Assembly: GCA_964599095.1 (NCBI GenBank) | Contig: CAZREB010000002.1 | Coordinates: 310,001-374,000, forward strand | Length of the DNA stretch: 64,000 nt | Origin: SZAS-79 sp964599095 | GTDB lineage: Bacteria > Pseudomonadota > Gammaproteobacteria > Burkholderiales > SG8-39 | Direction of reading: 5' to 3' | In this document: positions 25,251-34,275 of the stretch, piece after piece | Numbering within the stretch: position 1 is the stretch's first letter | How the letters are laid out: every line of letters begins with the position of its first letter | The notes under the pieces: model-generated | Databases searched by the model: none | Seen by the model: only the letters and a program-made list of their open reading frames with translations | Told to the model about the DNA's origin: nothing | Made by a program: the position numbers and the translations under genes

Positions 25251-26561
25251 TTATTTGTTGGCCGCCTGGAACTTGCGCAGGATCTCGTTGCCGCGCTTGA
25301 CCGCGTCGTCGAGCGCGGCCTTGGCTTCCTTCTTGCCCGCGAACACGTTCTCCATCTCCTCCTCGATCACCTCGCGCCCCTGCACGAAGTTGCCGAAGCG
25401 CAGGCCCTTGGAATTGGCCGTCGGGGGCTTGTTGGTGAGTTGCTTGACCGCCATGTCGGCGCCCGGGTTCTTGTCGTAGAAGCCGGATTTGCGGGTGAGC
25501 TCGTACGAGGCCATCGTGATCGGCACGTACCCGGTGGCGGTGTGCCAGTCCATCTGGATCTCGGGCTTGGACAGGAAGGCCAGGAACTTGGCCACCCCCT
25601 TGTACTCGGCCGGCTTCTTGCCGCCCATGACCCACAGCGACGCCCCGCCGATGATCGAGTTCTGCGGCGCGCCCTTTACGTCGTCGTGGTAGGGGATGAA
25701 ATTCACCGACCATTCGAACTTGGCAGCTTTCTTGATGCCCGCCTGCGCGCCGGCGCTGCCGCTGAACATCGCGCATTCGCCGCTGGAGAACTTGGCGTCG
25801 CCCTGGTTGGTGCGGCCGGCATAGGTGAACCAGCCTTTCTTGGCGAAGTCGCCGAGCATCGCAATATGCCGCACGTGCAAGGGCGAGTTGATCGTGAATT
25901 CGGTGTCCAGGCCGCCCATGCCGTTCTGCTTGGTGCCGATAGGCACGTTGTGCCAGGCGCTGAAGTTCTCGATGTGCATCCACGACGGCCAGCTCGTGGT
26001 GTAGACGCACTGCTGGCCGGAGGCCTTCAGCTTGCCGGCGGCAACTGCGAACTCGTTCCAGGTCTTGGGCGCGTGGTTCGGGTCGAGTCCGGCCTTCTTG
26101 AACGCGTCCTTGTTGATGTAGAAAAGCACCGTCGAGCTGTTGAACGGGAAGGACAGCATGTTGCCCTTGCTGTCGGTGTAGTAGCCCGCGACCGCCGGCA
26201 GGTAGGCCTTCGGATCGAACGGCTCCTTGGCGTCGGCCATGACCTTGGCCACCGGGACGATCGCGCCCTTGGCGCCCATCATCGTGGCGGTGCCGACCTC
26301 GAACACCTGCAGGAGGTGCGGCGCCCCGCCCGCCCGGAATGCGGCGATCGCAGCCGTCATCGACTCGGGGTACGAGCCCTTGTAGACCGCATTGACCTTG
26401 TATTCCTTCTGGCTGGAGTTGAACTTGGTCGCCAGCTCGTTCAGCTTCTCGCCCAGCGCCCCGCCCATCGAATGCCACCACTGGATTTCGGTCTGCGCCT
26501 GCGCGTTCGCCGCGAACAGGCTGGCGGACGCGAACGCGGCCGCGATTAGTTTGATGCGCAT
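25251..26561 (-). CDS. ugpB: sn-glycerol-3-phosphate ABC transporter substrate-binding protein
   Basis: A 436-aa periplasmic receptor with a clear signal peptide (basic start, hydrophobic core, A-N-A-Q-A-Q cleavage region) followed by T-E-I-Q-W-W-H-S-M-G-G, the UgpB N-terminus. The middle has F-N-S-S-T-V-L-F-Y-I-N-K-D-A-F-K-K-A-G-L and N-G-M-G-G-L-D-T-E-F, typical of family-1 glycerol-phosphate receptors. It is the receptor adjoining the permeases; a second related receptor gene lies 108 bp upstream on the same strand. Confidence 0.92.
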   Translation of the reverse strand: MRIKLIAAAFASASLFAANAQAQTEIQWWHSMGGALGEKLNELATKFNSSQKEYKVNAVYKGSYPESMTAAIAAFRAGGAPHLLQVFEVGTATMMGAKGAIVPVAKVMADAKEPFDPKAYLPAVAGYYTDSKGNMLSFPFNSSTVLFYINKDAFKKAGLDPNHAPKTWNEFAVAAGKLKASGQQCVYTTSWPSWMHIENFSAWHNVPIGTKQNGMGGLDTEFTINSPLHVRHIAMLGDFAKKGWFTYAGRTNQGDAKFSSGECAMFSGSAGAQAGIKKAAKFEWSVNFIPYHDDVKGAPQNSIIGGASLWVMGGKKPAEYKGVAKFLAFLSKPEIQMDWHTATGYVPITMASYELTRKSGFYDKNPGADMAVKQLTNKPPTANSKGLRFGNFVQGREVIEEEMENVFAGKKEAKAALDDAVKRGNEILRKFQAANK

Positions 26562-26669
26562 CGGTTTCTCCTCGATTGTGTGAATTTGCCGGCGGCCGAG
26601 TCTATGCTCGCCTTGTTACAGAATGAATTCGGCAAAGCCGCTACAGGCCGGAATACTACCAGCACCCCG

Positions 26670-28064
26670 TCAATTCTTCTTGGCCGGCGCCTTGGCGGCC
26701 GGTCTGGCCGCGGCCTTGGCGGGCGCTTTCTTCGCCGCCGGCGGCGCGTGCCTGGCCGCGATCCGGTTGACCGCCTCGAACTGGCGCAGGATCACGTTGC
26801 CGCGCTCGACCGCGTCGTCCAGCGCCTGCTTGGGCGTCTTCTTGAACGCCCAGACCTGCTCGAGTTCCTCGTCGATGACGGTGCGGATCTTGACGAAGTC
26901 GCCCAGGCGGATGCCTTTCGAGTCGCTGGTCGGGTTACGGAGCAGCAGCTGGCGGATCGCGATCTCCTGGCCGGGGTTCTTTTCGTAGAAGCCCGACTTC
27001 TTCGTCAGCTCGTAGGCCGCCACCGTCGTCGGCACGTAGCCGGTCTTCTGGTGCCATTCGGCCTGCACTTCGGGCCTCGACAGGTAGGCGAAGAACTTCG
27101 CCACCCCCTTGTATTCGGGCGCCTTGTGGCCGTTCACCACCCACAGGCCGCCGCCGCCGATCAGCGTGTTCTGCGGCGCGCCCTTGACGTCGTCGTAATA
27201 GGGCAGCTGGGCCACGCCGAAGTCGAACTTGGCCGCTTCGCGCAACTCCGCGTAGGTCGAAGACGAGGCCGTCAGCAGGCCGCACGCGCCCTGCGTGAAG
27301 CGCACTTCGGCGTCGTCGCGCCGCCCGGTGGGCGTGAAGTACTCGGCCTTGACCCACGAGGCGAGCGTCGAAATGTGCCGCATCATCAGGTGGGTGTTGA
27401 ACGAGAGCTTGGCGTCCATGCCGCCCATGCCGTTGCTCCTGGTCGCGAACTCCTGGTTGTGCCAGGCGCTCGTGTTCTCCAGCTCGATCCAGGACTGCCA
27501 CGAGGTGACGTAGCCGCAGGGCAGCTTGGCCACGTCCTTGAGCGCGGCGATCGTCGGCACGAATTCGTACCAGGTCTTCGGCGGCTTTTCGGGGTCGAGG
27601 CCGGCGGCCTTGAACGCGTCCCGGTTGTAGAACAGCACCGGCGTCGAGGTGTTGAACGGCAGCGCCTCCAGCCGCCCTTGCGCATCCGAGAAATAGCTCG
27701 CGACCGCCGGCACGAAAGCCTTGGCGTCGAGCTTCTCGCCGGCCTCGGCCATCACCTGCCAGGCGGGGCGGTGCGCGTTGCGCGCGGCCATCACGTTGGC
27801 GGTGCCGAGTTCGTAGACCTGCACGATGTGCGGCGGGTTGCCGGCTCGATACGCGTTGATCGCGGCCGCCATCGTCTCGTCGTAGTTGCCCTTGTACGCG
27901 GCGGCCACGACGTAGTCCTTCTGCGAGGCGTTGAAGCGCTGCACGATCGCCTCGACCTGGTCGCCGAGGGGCCCGCCCATCGCGTGCCAGAACTGGATTT
28001 CAGTGGGCGCCGCCTGGACGGCCGCGCTGAAGGAGAGTGCCAGGGCAATACCGAGCTTGCGCAA
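26670..28064 (-). CDS. second UgpB-like substrate-binding protein with Lys/Ala-rich tail
   Basis: A 464-aa periplasmic receptor paralogous to the neighbouring UgpB: T-E-I-Q-F-W-H-A-M-G-G after the signal peptide, N-T-S-T-P-V-L-F-Y-N-R-D-A-F and N-G-M-G-G-M-D-A-K-L at equivalent places. It differs in its last ~30 residues, a low-complexity Ala/Lys/Pro tail (repeats of P-A-K-A and A-P-A-K) absent from ugpB. It is the first gene of the minus-strand transport operon. The two receptors may widen the substrate range (glycerol-3-phosphate versus glycerophosphodiesters). Confidence 0.85.
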   Translation of the reverse strand: MRKLGIALALSFSAAVQAAPTEIQFWHAMGGPLGDQVEAIVQRFNASQKDYVVAAAYKGNYDETMAAAINAYRAGNPPHIVQVYELGTANVMAARNAHRPAWQVMAEAGEKLDAKAFVPAVASYFSDAQGRLEALPFNTSTPVLFYNRDAFKAAGLDPEKPPKTWYEFVPTIAALKDVAKLPCGYVTSWQSWIELENTSAWHNQEFATRSNGMGGMDAKLSFNTHLMMRHISTLASWVKAEYFTPTGRRDDAEVRFTQGACGLLTASSSTYAELREAAKFDFGVAQLPYYDDVKGAPQNTLIGGGGLWVVNGHKAPEYKGVAKFFAYLSRPEVQAEWHQKTGYVPTTVAAYELTKKSGFYEKNPGQEIAIRQLLLRNPTSDSKGIRLGDFVKIRTVIDEELEQVWAFKKTPKQALDDAVERGNVILRQFEAVNRIAARHAPPAAKKAPAKAAARPAAKAPAKKN

Positions 28065-28177
28065 ATCGAGTCCTCCGATGGAAATCGCGCCGAAGTATAT
28101 CGCGCAGCGCGTTGCGGGTCGCTCGAGGTTCGCCCGGCGGCACGGGGTGCGCGGCGGTTGGCGCTATGATTGGCCGC

Positions 28178-29617
28178 ATGAATGCGAAACCCGCCACCTC
28201 CGCCGGCGCGCCGGCCCGCGAAGCACCGCCCGCCTTGACCGCCGCCGAATTGTGCGCCGCCTATGCCGCGCGACGCCTCTCGCCGGTCGAAGCCGCCAAA
28301 GCTTCCCTCGAGCGCATCGCGCGCTGGGAACCGGCCCTGAACGCGATGTTCGTGGTCCGCGCCGAAGACGCGCTCGAGCAGGCCCGGGCATCGGAGGAGC
28401 GCTGGCGCGCCGGCGTTCCGCTGTCCCCGCTCGACGGCGTGCCGGTCACGATCAAGGAAAACATCTACACCCGCGGCGACCCGGCGCCGATAGGCACGCG
28501 CGCGAACGAAGGCCAGCCGCCTGCGCCGGAAGATGCGCCGCCCGCCGCGCGGGTGCGCGAAGCCGGTTGCGTGATCCTCGGCAAGACGACGATGCCCGAC
28601 TACGGGATGCTTTCGTCCGGGCTGTCTTCGATTCACGGCATCACGCGCAACCCGTGGCGGCTGGATCGCAACACCTCCGGCTCGAGCTCCGGCGCAGGCG
28701 CAGCCGCCGCGGCCGGCTATGCGCCGATCAACCTCGGCACCGACATCGGCGGCTCGGTGCGCCTGCCGGCGACGCATTGCGGCATCTTCGCGCTGAAGCC
28801 GAGCGGAGGCCGGGTGCCGGTCAACCCGCCGTACATGGGCCGCGTCACCGGGCCGATGACGCGCACCGTGCGTGACGCCGCGGCCCTGATGAATGTCCTG
28901 AGCCGCCCGGACCCGCGCGATTTCACCAGCCTGCCCTATGAGGCGCGCGACTTCACCGCCGGCCTCGAGAGCCTCGAACCCAAAGGCCTGCGCATCGGCT
29001 TCCTGCCGGACATGAAGACCGGCCTGCCGGTGAATCCGGAAGTCGCGGCCGCGGCAAATTCCGCCGCGAAGGCGCTGGCCGGCGCCGGTGCGATCGTCGA
29101 GGAAATCGACTCCTTCCTGACCGGCGCGATGCTCGACGGCATGACGCGGTTTTTCGAGGCCCGCTCGCATAACGATTACGTGCAGCTCGACGCCGCGCGG
29201 CAAGGCAAGATCCTGCCCTTCATCGTCAAGTGGTGCACCTGGCGCGCCGGGAACTTCACCGGCCGCGACGTGATGGCCGCCTACAACGAGGTGATGGCGA
29301 TGCGCGAGGCCGCCGTCACTGCCTGCCAGCCTTACGACTTCGTGCTCTCGCCCACCTCGCCGATCCTGCCTTACGAGGCGGAACTCGCGTGCCCCGGCAA
29401 TGATCCGCACAACGCATTGCCGCACATCGCGTTCACGGTGCCCTACAACATGTCGGAGCAGCCTGCGGCTTCGATCAACTGGTGCGCGAGCAGCGAGGGC
29501 CTGCCGATCGGCATCCAGCTCGTCGGCCGCCGGTTCGACGACGCAGGCGTGCTGCGCCTTGCGCGCCTGGTCGAGCGGCTGCGCCCCCCGCAGAAAGACT
29601 GGCCGGAGCCGAAATGA
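28178..29617 (+). CDS. amidase-signature family amidohydrolase
   Basis: A 479-aa amidase with the Ser-cisSer-Lys triad: K93 (V-T-I-K-E-N-I-Y), S169/S170 in the S-G-S-S-S-G loop and S193 in T-D-I-G-G-S-V-R-L-P. No signal peptide, so cytoplasmic. An in-frame ATG at 28166 is an alternative start. It overlaps the ATG of the following family-5 receptor by 4 bp, coupling an amide hydrolase to the capture of its probable substrate. Substrate unknown; indole-, aryl- or aliphatic amides are all possible in this family. Confidence 0.87.
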   Translation: MNAKPATSAGAPAREAPPALTAAELCAAYAARRLSPVEAAKASLERIARWEPALNAMFVVRAEDALEQARASEERWRAGVPLSPLDGVPVTIKENIYTRGDPAPIGTRANEGQPPAPEDAPPAARVREAGCVILGKTTMPDYGMLSSGLSSIHGITRNPWRLDRNTSGSSSGAGAAAAAGYAPINLGTDIGGSVRLPATHCGIFALKPSGGRVPVNPPYMGRVTGPMTRTVRDAAALMNVLSRPDPRDFTSLPYEARDFTAGLESLEPKGLRIGFLPDMKTGLPVNPEVAAAANSAAKALAGAGAIVEEIDSFLTGAMLDGMTRFFEARSHNDYVQLDAARQGKILPFIVKWCTWRAGNFTGRDVMAAYNEVMAMREAAVTACQPYDFVLSPTSPILPYEAELACPGNDPHNALPHIAFTVPYNMSEQPAASINWCASSEGLPIGIQLVGRRFDDAGVLRLARLVERLRPPQKDWPEPK

Positions 29618-31188
29618 GATCCCTGAAGCACATCGCCCTTGCCGCGGCGCTCGTCGCGACGGTACTGCAAACCACCGCGGCCCAAAGCGCATCCGACCCG
29701 AAAGTGCTGCGCATGGTGCCGCACTCCAACCTCGTGATCCTCGACCCGATCTGGACCACGGCCTACATGAGCCGCAACCACGGCTACATGATCTACGACA
29801 CCCTCTTCGGCACCGACGAGAAGAACCAGATCAAGCCGCAGATGGTCGACACGTGGAGCGTGAGCCCAGACAAGCGGCTGTGGACGTTCAAGCTCCGCAA
29901 GGGACTGGAATTCCACGACGGCAAGCCGGTGACCGGCGAAGACGTGACCGCATCGCTCGCGCGCTGGGGCAAGCGCGACTCGATGGGGGCGGCGCTGATG
30001 ACTTTCGTCGAGCGATTGGATGCGCCCTCCGCAGACACCTTCCGGATCTTCCTGCGCGAGCCGTGCGGCTTCGTGCTCGAAGCGCTCGGCAAGCCTTCGT
30101 CGAACGTGCCTTTCGTGATGCCCAGGCGCGTGGCCGAGACCGATGCCTTCAAGCAGATCGAGGACACCACCGGCAGCGGCCCGTACATCTTCAAGCGCGA
30201 CGAATTCAAGCCCGGCGACAAGGCGGTGTACCTGCGCAACCCCAAGTATGTGCCGAGGAAGGAGCCGCCCTCGGGCAGCACCGGCGGCAAGGTCGTCCAT
30301 TTCGACCGGGTCGAGTGGAACCTCGCGATGCGCGACCCGCAGACGCAGGTAAACGCGCTCGCGCGCGGCGAGACCGACCTCGTCGAGCAGGTGGCGTTCG
30401 ACCAGTACCAGGCGGTCAAGGCATTGAAGGACATCAAGGTGTTCTTCTACACGCCGCTGGGCCGCCAGTTCATGGCGCGCTTCAACCACCTGCAAAAGCC
30501 CTTCAACAATGCCGCCGTGCGTCGCGCTGCAATCGCGGCCTTCAACCAGGAGCCGTTCCTGCGCGCCCAGGTCGGCTCGAAGGACCTCTATTCCACCTGC
30601 CCGTCGATGTTCACCTGCGGCACGCCGTACTCGAACACCGCTGGCAGCGAGATCCAGGCCAAGTCCAACCTCAGGAAGGCGCAGGAACTGCTGAAGGCCT
30701 CCGGTTACGACGGCACGCCGGTGGTGATCCTGAAGCCGACCGACATCTTCTCGATCAACAAGCTGCCCGACGTCGGCGCACAGGTGCTGCGCCAGGCCGG
30801 CTTCAAGGTCGACCTGCAGACGATGGACTGGCAGACCATGCTCGGCCGGCGCGCGAAGAAGGAAGGCTGGAACCTGATCTTCGCAGCCTGGGATTCGCCC
30901 GACATCTGGAACCCGATCAACAACGCGGCCCTCGACGCGCGCGGCGAGAAATCCGCCGGCGTCGGCTGGCCGACCGACGAGAAGCTCGAGACCCTGCGCG
31001 CGCAATTCCTGCGCGAGACCGAAGATGCGAAGAAGAAGAAACTCGCCGAGGCGATCCAGGCGCGCGCGTTCGAGGTCGGCACGCACGCGCCGATCGGCGA
31101 GTACCGCCAGCCCGGCGCAATGCAGAAGAACGTGAGCGGCATCGTCATTGGCCCGGGCAATTTCTACTGGAACGTTCGCAAGAACTGA
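29614..31188 (+). CDS. family-5 (peptide/nickel-type) ABC substrate-binding protein
   Basis: A 524-aa SBP_bac_5 receptor with signal peptide ending near T-T-A-A-Q-S-A, then R-M-V-P-H-S-N-L-V-I-L-D-P-I-W-T-T and G-L-E-F-H-D-G-K-P-V-T. It is one of four close paralogues here (29614, 32631, 56667, 58420), sharing Y-M-I-Y-D-T-L-F-G-T-D and G-S-G-P-Y-I-F-K-R-D-E. It is translationally coupled to the upstream amidase and 9 bp from the next amidase. No permease gene adjoins it, so it may share the DppBCDF-like permease at 60090-63606 or one outside the window. Confidence 0.9.
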   Translation: MRSLKHIALAAALVATVLQTTAAQSASDPKVLRMVPHSNLVILDPIWTTAYMSRNHGYMIYDTLFGTDEKNQIKPQMVDTWSVSPDKRLWTFKLRKGLEFHDGKPVTGEDVTASLARWGKRDSMGAALMTFVERLDAPSADTFRIFLREPCGFVLEALGKPSSNVPFVMPRRVAETDAFKQIEDTTGSGPYIFKRDEFKPGDKAVYLRNPKYVPRKEPPSGSTGGKVVHFDRVEWNLAMRDPQTQVNALARGETDLVEQVAFDQYQAVKALKDIKVFFYTPLGRQFMARFNHLQKPFNNAAVRRAAIAAFNQEPFLRAQVGSKDLYSTCPSMFTCGTPYSNTAGSEIQAKSNLRKAQELLKASGYDGTPVVILKPTDIFSINKLPDVGAQVLRQAGFKVDLQTMDWQTMLGRRAKKEGWNLIFAAWDSPDIWNPINNAALDARGEKSAGVGWPTDEKLETLRAQFLRETEDAKKKKLAEAIQARAFEVGTHAPIGEYRQPGAMQKNVSGIVIGPGNFYWNVRKN

Positions 31189-31197
31189 CAGCCGCAC

Positions 31198-32634
31198 GTG
31201 GCGACGGAAGAACTCAGCCTGAGGACGGCGGCCGAACTGCGTGCGCTGATCTCCGCGCGCGCGGTCTCGCCGGTGGAAGTCGTCGATGCAGTGCTCGCCC
31301 GGATCGAGCGCCTGCAGCCCGAACTGAATTGCTTCATCACGATCTGCGCCGACGAGGCGCGCGCCGCGGCGCGCGAGTCCGAGCGCAGTATCGCGCAAGC
31401 CCGCCCCGGCGAGCCGCTGCGCCTGCTCGAAGGCATCCCGTTTACCGCCAAGGACCTGGTCGACACCGCAGGCGTACGCACTACTTTCGGCTCGCGCATT
31501 CACGCGGACAACGTCCCGAAGACCGACGCGGTCGCGATCGCGCGCCTCAAGGCCGCCGGCGCAATCCTGGTCGGCAAGACGACTACACCGGAGTTCGGCC
31601 ACAAGGCGTTTACCGATGCGCCTCTTTATGGCCGCACCCGTAATGCATGGAGCGCCGGGCGCTCGTGCGCCGGGTCGAGCGGCGGTGCGGCGTGCGCGGT
31701 GGCGAGCGGCCTCGCGCCGCTGGCTGTGGCGACCGACGGCGGCGGCTCGACGCGCATTCCCGCGGCGGCCAACGGCGTTATCGGCATCAAGCAGACGATC
31801 GGCCTGATCCCGCACAGCCAGGCGCCCGACTTGTTCGGCGGATACACGTACGTGACGCCGACCACGCGCACCATCGGCGACACGGCGCTGATGATGCAGG
31901 CGATGGCCGGACCGTACGACGGCGACCCATGGTCCTTCGCGCCGGCGGAGGACTTCGGTGCGTGCTGGGCATGGAACGACCTCCAAACCCTGCGCATCGG
32001 CGTGCTGCCGCGCTTTGGCAATCGCGTGGTTGCGCGCGAAGTGCTCGCGACGCTGGACCGCTCGGCGCGGCTGCTCGAAGAAGCCGGCGCGGTCGTCGAG
32101 CCGCTGGAGGCGGAAATCGAACCGATCGAGCCGCTGTGGCGCGTCATCAACCACTCGACCTGGCGGGCGCGATTCGCCGCACTGGTCGGGAAGCACCGCC
32201 ACATCATGACGCCGACGCTGGTGCGGCAGGTGGACGAAGCCGAGGCTTTCTCGGCCACCGACTACCAGCTGGCGGCATTCAAGCGAAGTATCCTGTTCCG
32301 GACCGTGCAGGGCTGGCTCTCCAGGTACGATGCGCTGCTGATGCCGACGCTCACGCGCACCGCGCTGCCGATCGAAAACAACCTCTACGACCCGATCGAC
32401 ATCGACGGCGAGGCAATGCCGGAAGTGCGCGCCGCCTGGTTCCCCTACACGATGGCGTTCAACCTGACCGGGCACCCGGCGATCACGATGCCCACCGAAC
32501 TCGCGAGCGATGGCCTGCCGCTCGCGGTGCAACTGGTCGGGCGCTTTCGCGGCGATCTCGACCTGCTCCGGCTGGCCGCGACGCTCGAGGCGTGCTGTGG
32601 ATGGAACGGGCGGATTGCCGGGGAGGCGCGATGA
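31198..32634 (+). CDS. amidase-signature family amidohydrolase
   Basis: A 478-aa amidase, only distantly similar to the one at 28178. Triad: K85 (F-T-A-K-D-L-V-D), S160 (C-A-G-S-S-G-G-A) and S184 (D-G-G-G-S-T-R-I-P). The GTG start lies 9 bp after the preceding receptor stop. It overlaps the next receptor's ATG by 4 bp, repeating the amidase-receptor unit. Cytoplasmic; specific substrate not readable from sequence. Confidence 0.87.
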   Translation: MATEELSLRTAAELRALISARAVSPVEVVDAVLARIERLQPELNCFITICADEARAAARESERSIAQARPGEPLRLLEGIPFTAKDLVDTAGVRTTFGSRIHADNVPKTDAVAIARLKAAGAILVGKTTTPEFGHKAFTDAPLYGRTRNAWSAGRSCAGSSGGAACAVASGLAPLAVATDGGGSTRIPAAANGVIGIKQTIGLIPHSQAPDLFGGYTYVTPTTRTIGDTALMMQAMAGPYDGDPWSFAPAEDFGACWAWNDLQTLRIGVLPRFGNRVVAREVLATLDRSARLLEEAGAVVEPLEAEIEPIEPLWRVINHSTWRARFAALVGKHRHIMTPTLVRQVDEAEAFSATDYQLAAFKRSILFRTVQGWLSRYDALLMPTLTRTALPIENNLYDPIDIDGEAMPEVRAAWFPYTMAFNLTGHPAITMPTELASDGLPLAVQLVGRFRGDLDLLRLAATLEACCGWNGRIAGEAR

Positions 32635-34196
32635 ATCGATTTGCCGGACTGCTCCTTGGCGCGACGCTGGCCGTCGCAGTCGGATCCGCCGCTGCCGCGG
32701 AAAAGGTCATCCGCATCGCGCCGCAATCCAACCTCGCGGTGCTCGACCCGCACTGGACCACCGCGACGGTCACGCGCACCCACGGCTACATGATCTACGA
32801 CACCCTCTTCGGCACCGATGCGACGAACCGCGTGCAGCCGCAGATGGTCGACAAGTGGTCTTCCAGCGCCGACCACAGGACGTGGACCTTTACATTGCGC
32901 AGCGGCCTCGAATTCCACGACGGCGCACCGGTTACCAGCGCCGACGTGATCGCGTCGCTCGCGCGCTGGGCGCAGAAGGACAACCTCGGCCAGCGGCTCG
33001 CAGCGGCGACCGACCGCTGGGAGGCGGTGGATGCGCAGACCTTCCGGCTGGTCCTCAAGGAGCCCTTCGGCCTGGTGCTCGAGGCGCTCGGCAAGCCGGG
33101 CGCGAACGTGCCTTTCATCCTCCCCAAGCGCGTGGCCGACACGCCGGTCGACAAGCAGATCGAGGACACCACCGGCAGCGGCCCGTACATCTTCAAGCGC
33201 GACGAATGGAAACCCGGCGCGCTCGCGATCTACGTGAAGAACCCGAAGTACAAGCCGCGCGCCGAGCCGCCCTCGGGCACTGCCGGCGGCAAGCGCGTCT
33301 TCGTCGACCGGGTCGAGTGGCACATCCTGCGCGACGCGCAGACCCAGGTGAACGCGCTCGTAAAAGGCGAGATCGACCTCCTCGAACAGCCGGCGCACGA
33401 GCAGTACGCGACGTTGCGCGCCGACAAGAACATCCAGGTCGTCGACAACAAGCACGGCGCGCAGGTGCTGCTGCGCTTCAACCACCTGCACCCGCCGTTC
33501 AACGACGCGCGGATCCGCAGGGCCGCGATGGTGGCGCTGTCGCAACCCGCCTTCCTCAAGGCGCAATACGTCTCGCCCGACCTGTACCGCACCTGCCTGT
33601 CGCTCTACCCGTGCGGCACGCCGTACGAGACCGCCAAGGGCATGGAGGGCCTGCTGCGCGGCGACATCAAGCGCGCAAGGGAACTGCTGAAGGAGGCCGG
33701 CTACACCGGCACGCCGGTGGTGATCCTGCAGCCGACCGACCTCGCGACGATCGCCAAGCTGCCGGTGGTCGCCGCACAACAGTTGCGCCAGGCCGGCTTC
33801 AAGGTGGATCTCGTGCCGATGGACTGGCAGGCGCTCGTCGGCCGGCGCGCCAAGCGCGATGCGCCCGCGCAAGGCGGCTGGAATATTTTCATCACCACCT
33901 TCAACGGCCTGGACGTCGCCAACCCGGCAGTGAACCCGGCGATGAACGCCTCCGGCGACAAGGCCTGGCCCGGTTGGCCGAGCGACGCGGAACTCGAAAA
34001 GCTGCGCGCCGATTTCCTGCGCGCGGTCACCGACACCGACAGGAAGAAGATCGCCGAGGCCGCGCAGGAGCGCGCCCTGGCCATCGGCACGCATGCGGTG
34101 CTCGGCGAGTATTTCCAGCCGATCGCGCTGAGGAAGACCATCACCGGCTACGTGGACGGGCCGGTGTACGTGTACTGGAACCTGGACCGGAAGTAG
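32631..34196 (+). CDS. family-5 ABC substrate-binding protein
   Basis: A 521-aa receptor with a signal peptide (L-G-A-T-L-A-V-A-V-G-S-A-A-A-A) and R-I-A-P-Q-S-N-L-A-V-L-D-P-H-W-T-T. It is the most divergent of the four paralogues, with I-T-T-F-N-G-L-D-V-A-N-P in the ligand lobe. GGGAGG precedes the ATG. Its last ~60 codons and 3' flank are duplicated at 39388-39639. The product ends W-N-L-D-R-K, directly followed by repeat copy B. Confidence 0.9.
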   Translation: MNRFAGLLLGATLAVAVGSAAAAEKVIRIAPQSNLAVLDPHWTTATVTRTHGYMIYDTLFGTDATNRVQPQMVDKWSSSADHRTWTFTLRSGLEFHDGAPVTSADVIASLARWAQKDNLGQRLAAATDRWEAVDAQTFRLVLKEPFGLVLEALGKPGANVPFILPKRVADTPVDKQIEDTTGSGPYIFKRDEWKPGALAIYVKNPKYKPRAEPPSGTAGGKRVFVDRVEWHILRDAQTQVNALVKGEIDLLEQPAHEQYATLRADKNIQVVDNKHGAQVLLRFNHLHPPFNDARIRRAAMVALSQPAFLKAQYVSPDLYRTCLSLYPCGTPYETAKGMEGLLRGDIKRARELLKEAGYTGTPVVILQPTDLATIAKLPVVAAQQLRQAGFKVDLVPMDWQALVGRRAKRDAPAQGGWNIFITTFNGLDVANPAVNPAMNASGDKAWPGWPSDAELEKLRADFLRAVTDTDRKKIAEAAQERALAIGTHAVLGEYFQPIALRKTITGYVDGPVYVYWNLDRK

Positions 34197-34268
34197 AAGG
34201 GCAATGCTGCCATTTTCGGCCCAGAGCCCGCGTGGTTATTGGGCTGCAGGGGGAAATGCTGCCATCTG
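34017..34268. repeat. left member of the 252-bp direct repeat bracketing a 5.4-kb segment
   Basis: This stretch covers the last 60 codons of the receptor gene, its stop and dispersed-repeat copy B. It matches 39388-39639 in the same orientation at a constant offset of 5371 bp. The core 34059-34219 (161 bp, including stop codon and non-coding DNA) is identical in both; the outer parts carry scattered differences. Homologous recombination between the two would excise the dehydratase, Bug, sulfatase and LysR genes. Confidence 0.85.
34201..34265 (+). repeat. dispersed ~66-bp repeat, copy B
   Basis: Begins GCAATGCTGCCATTTTCGG and ends AAATGCTGCCAT, five bases after the receptor stop. It is most similar to copy C at 39572, of which it is the partner in the long direct repeat. 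Between the conserved ends, copies B and C differ at several positions while the receptor-coding part is identical. Confidence 0.75.
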
Positions 34269-34275
34269 TTAGGGA

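Noticed and set aside
29443..32532. 1029-aa open frame on the minus strand opposite two receptors and an amidase
   Set aside because: Arginine/alanine-rich mirror frame typical of high-GC DNA; the plus strand encodes three clear families with coupled starts.
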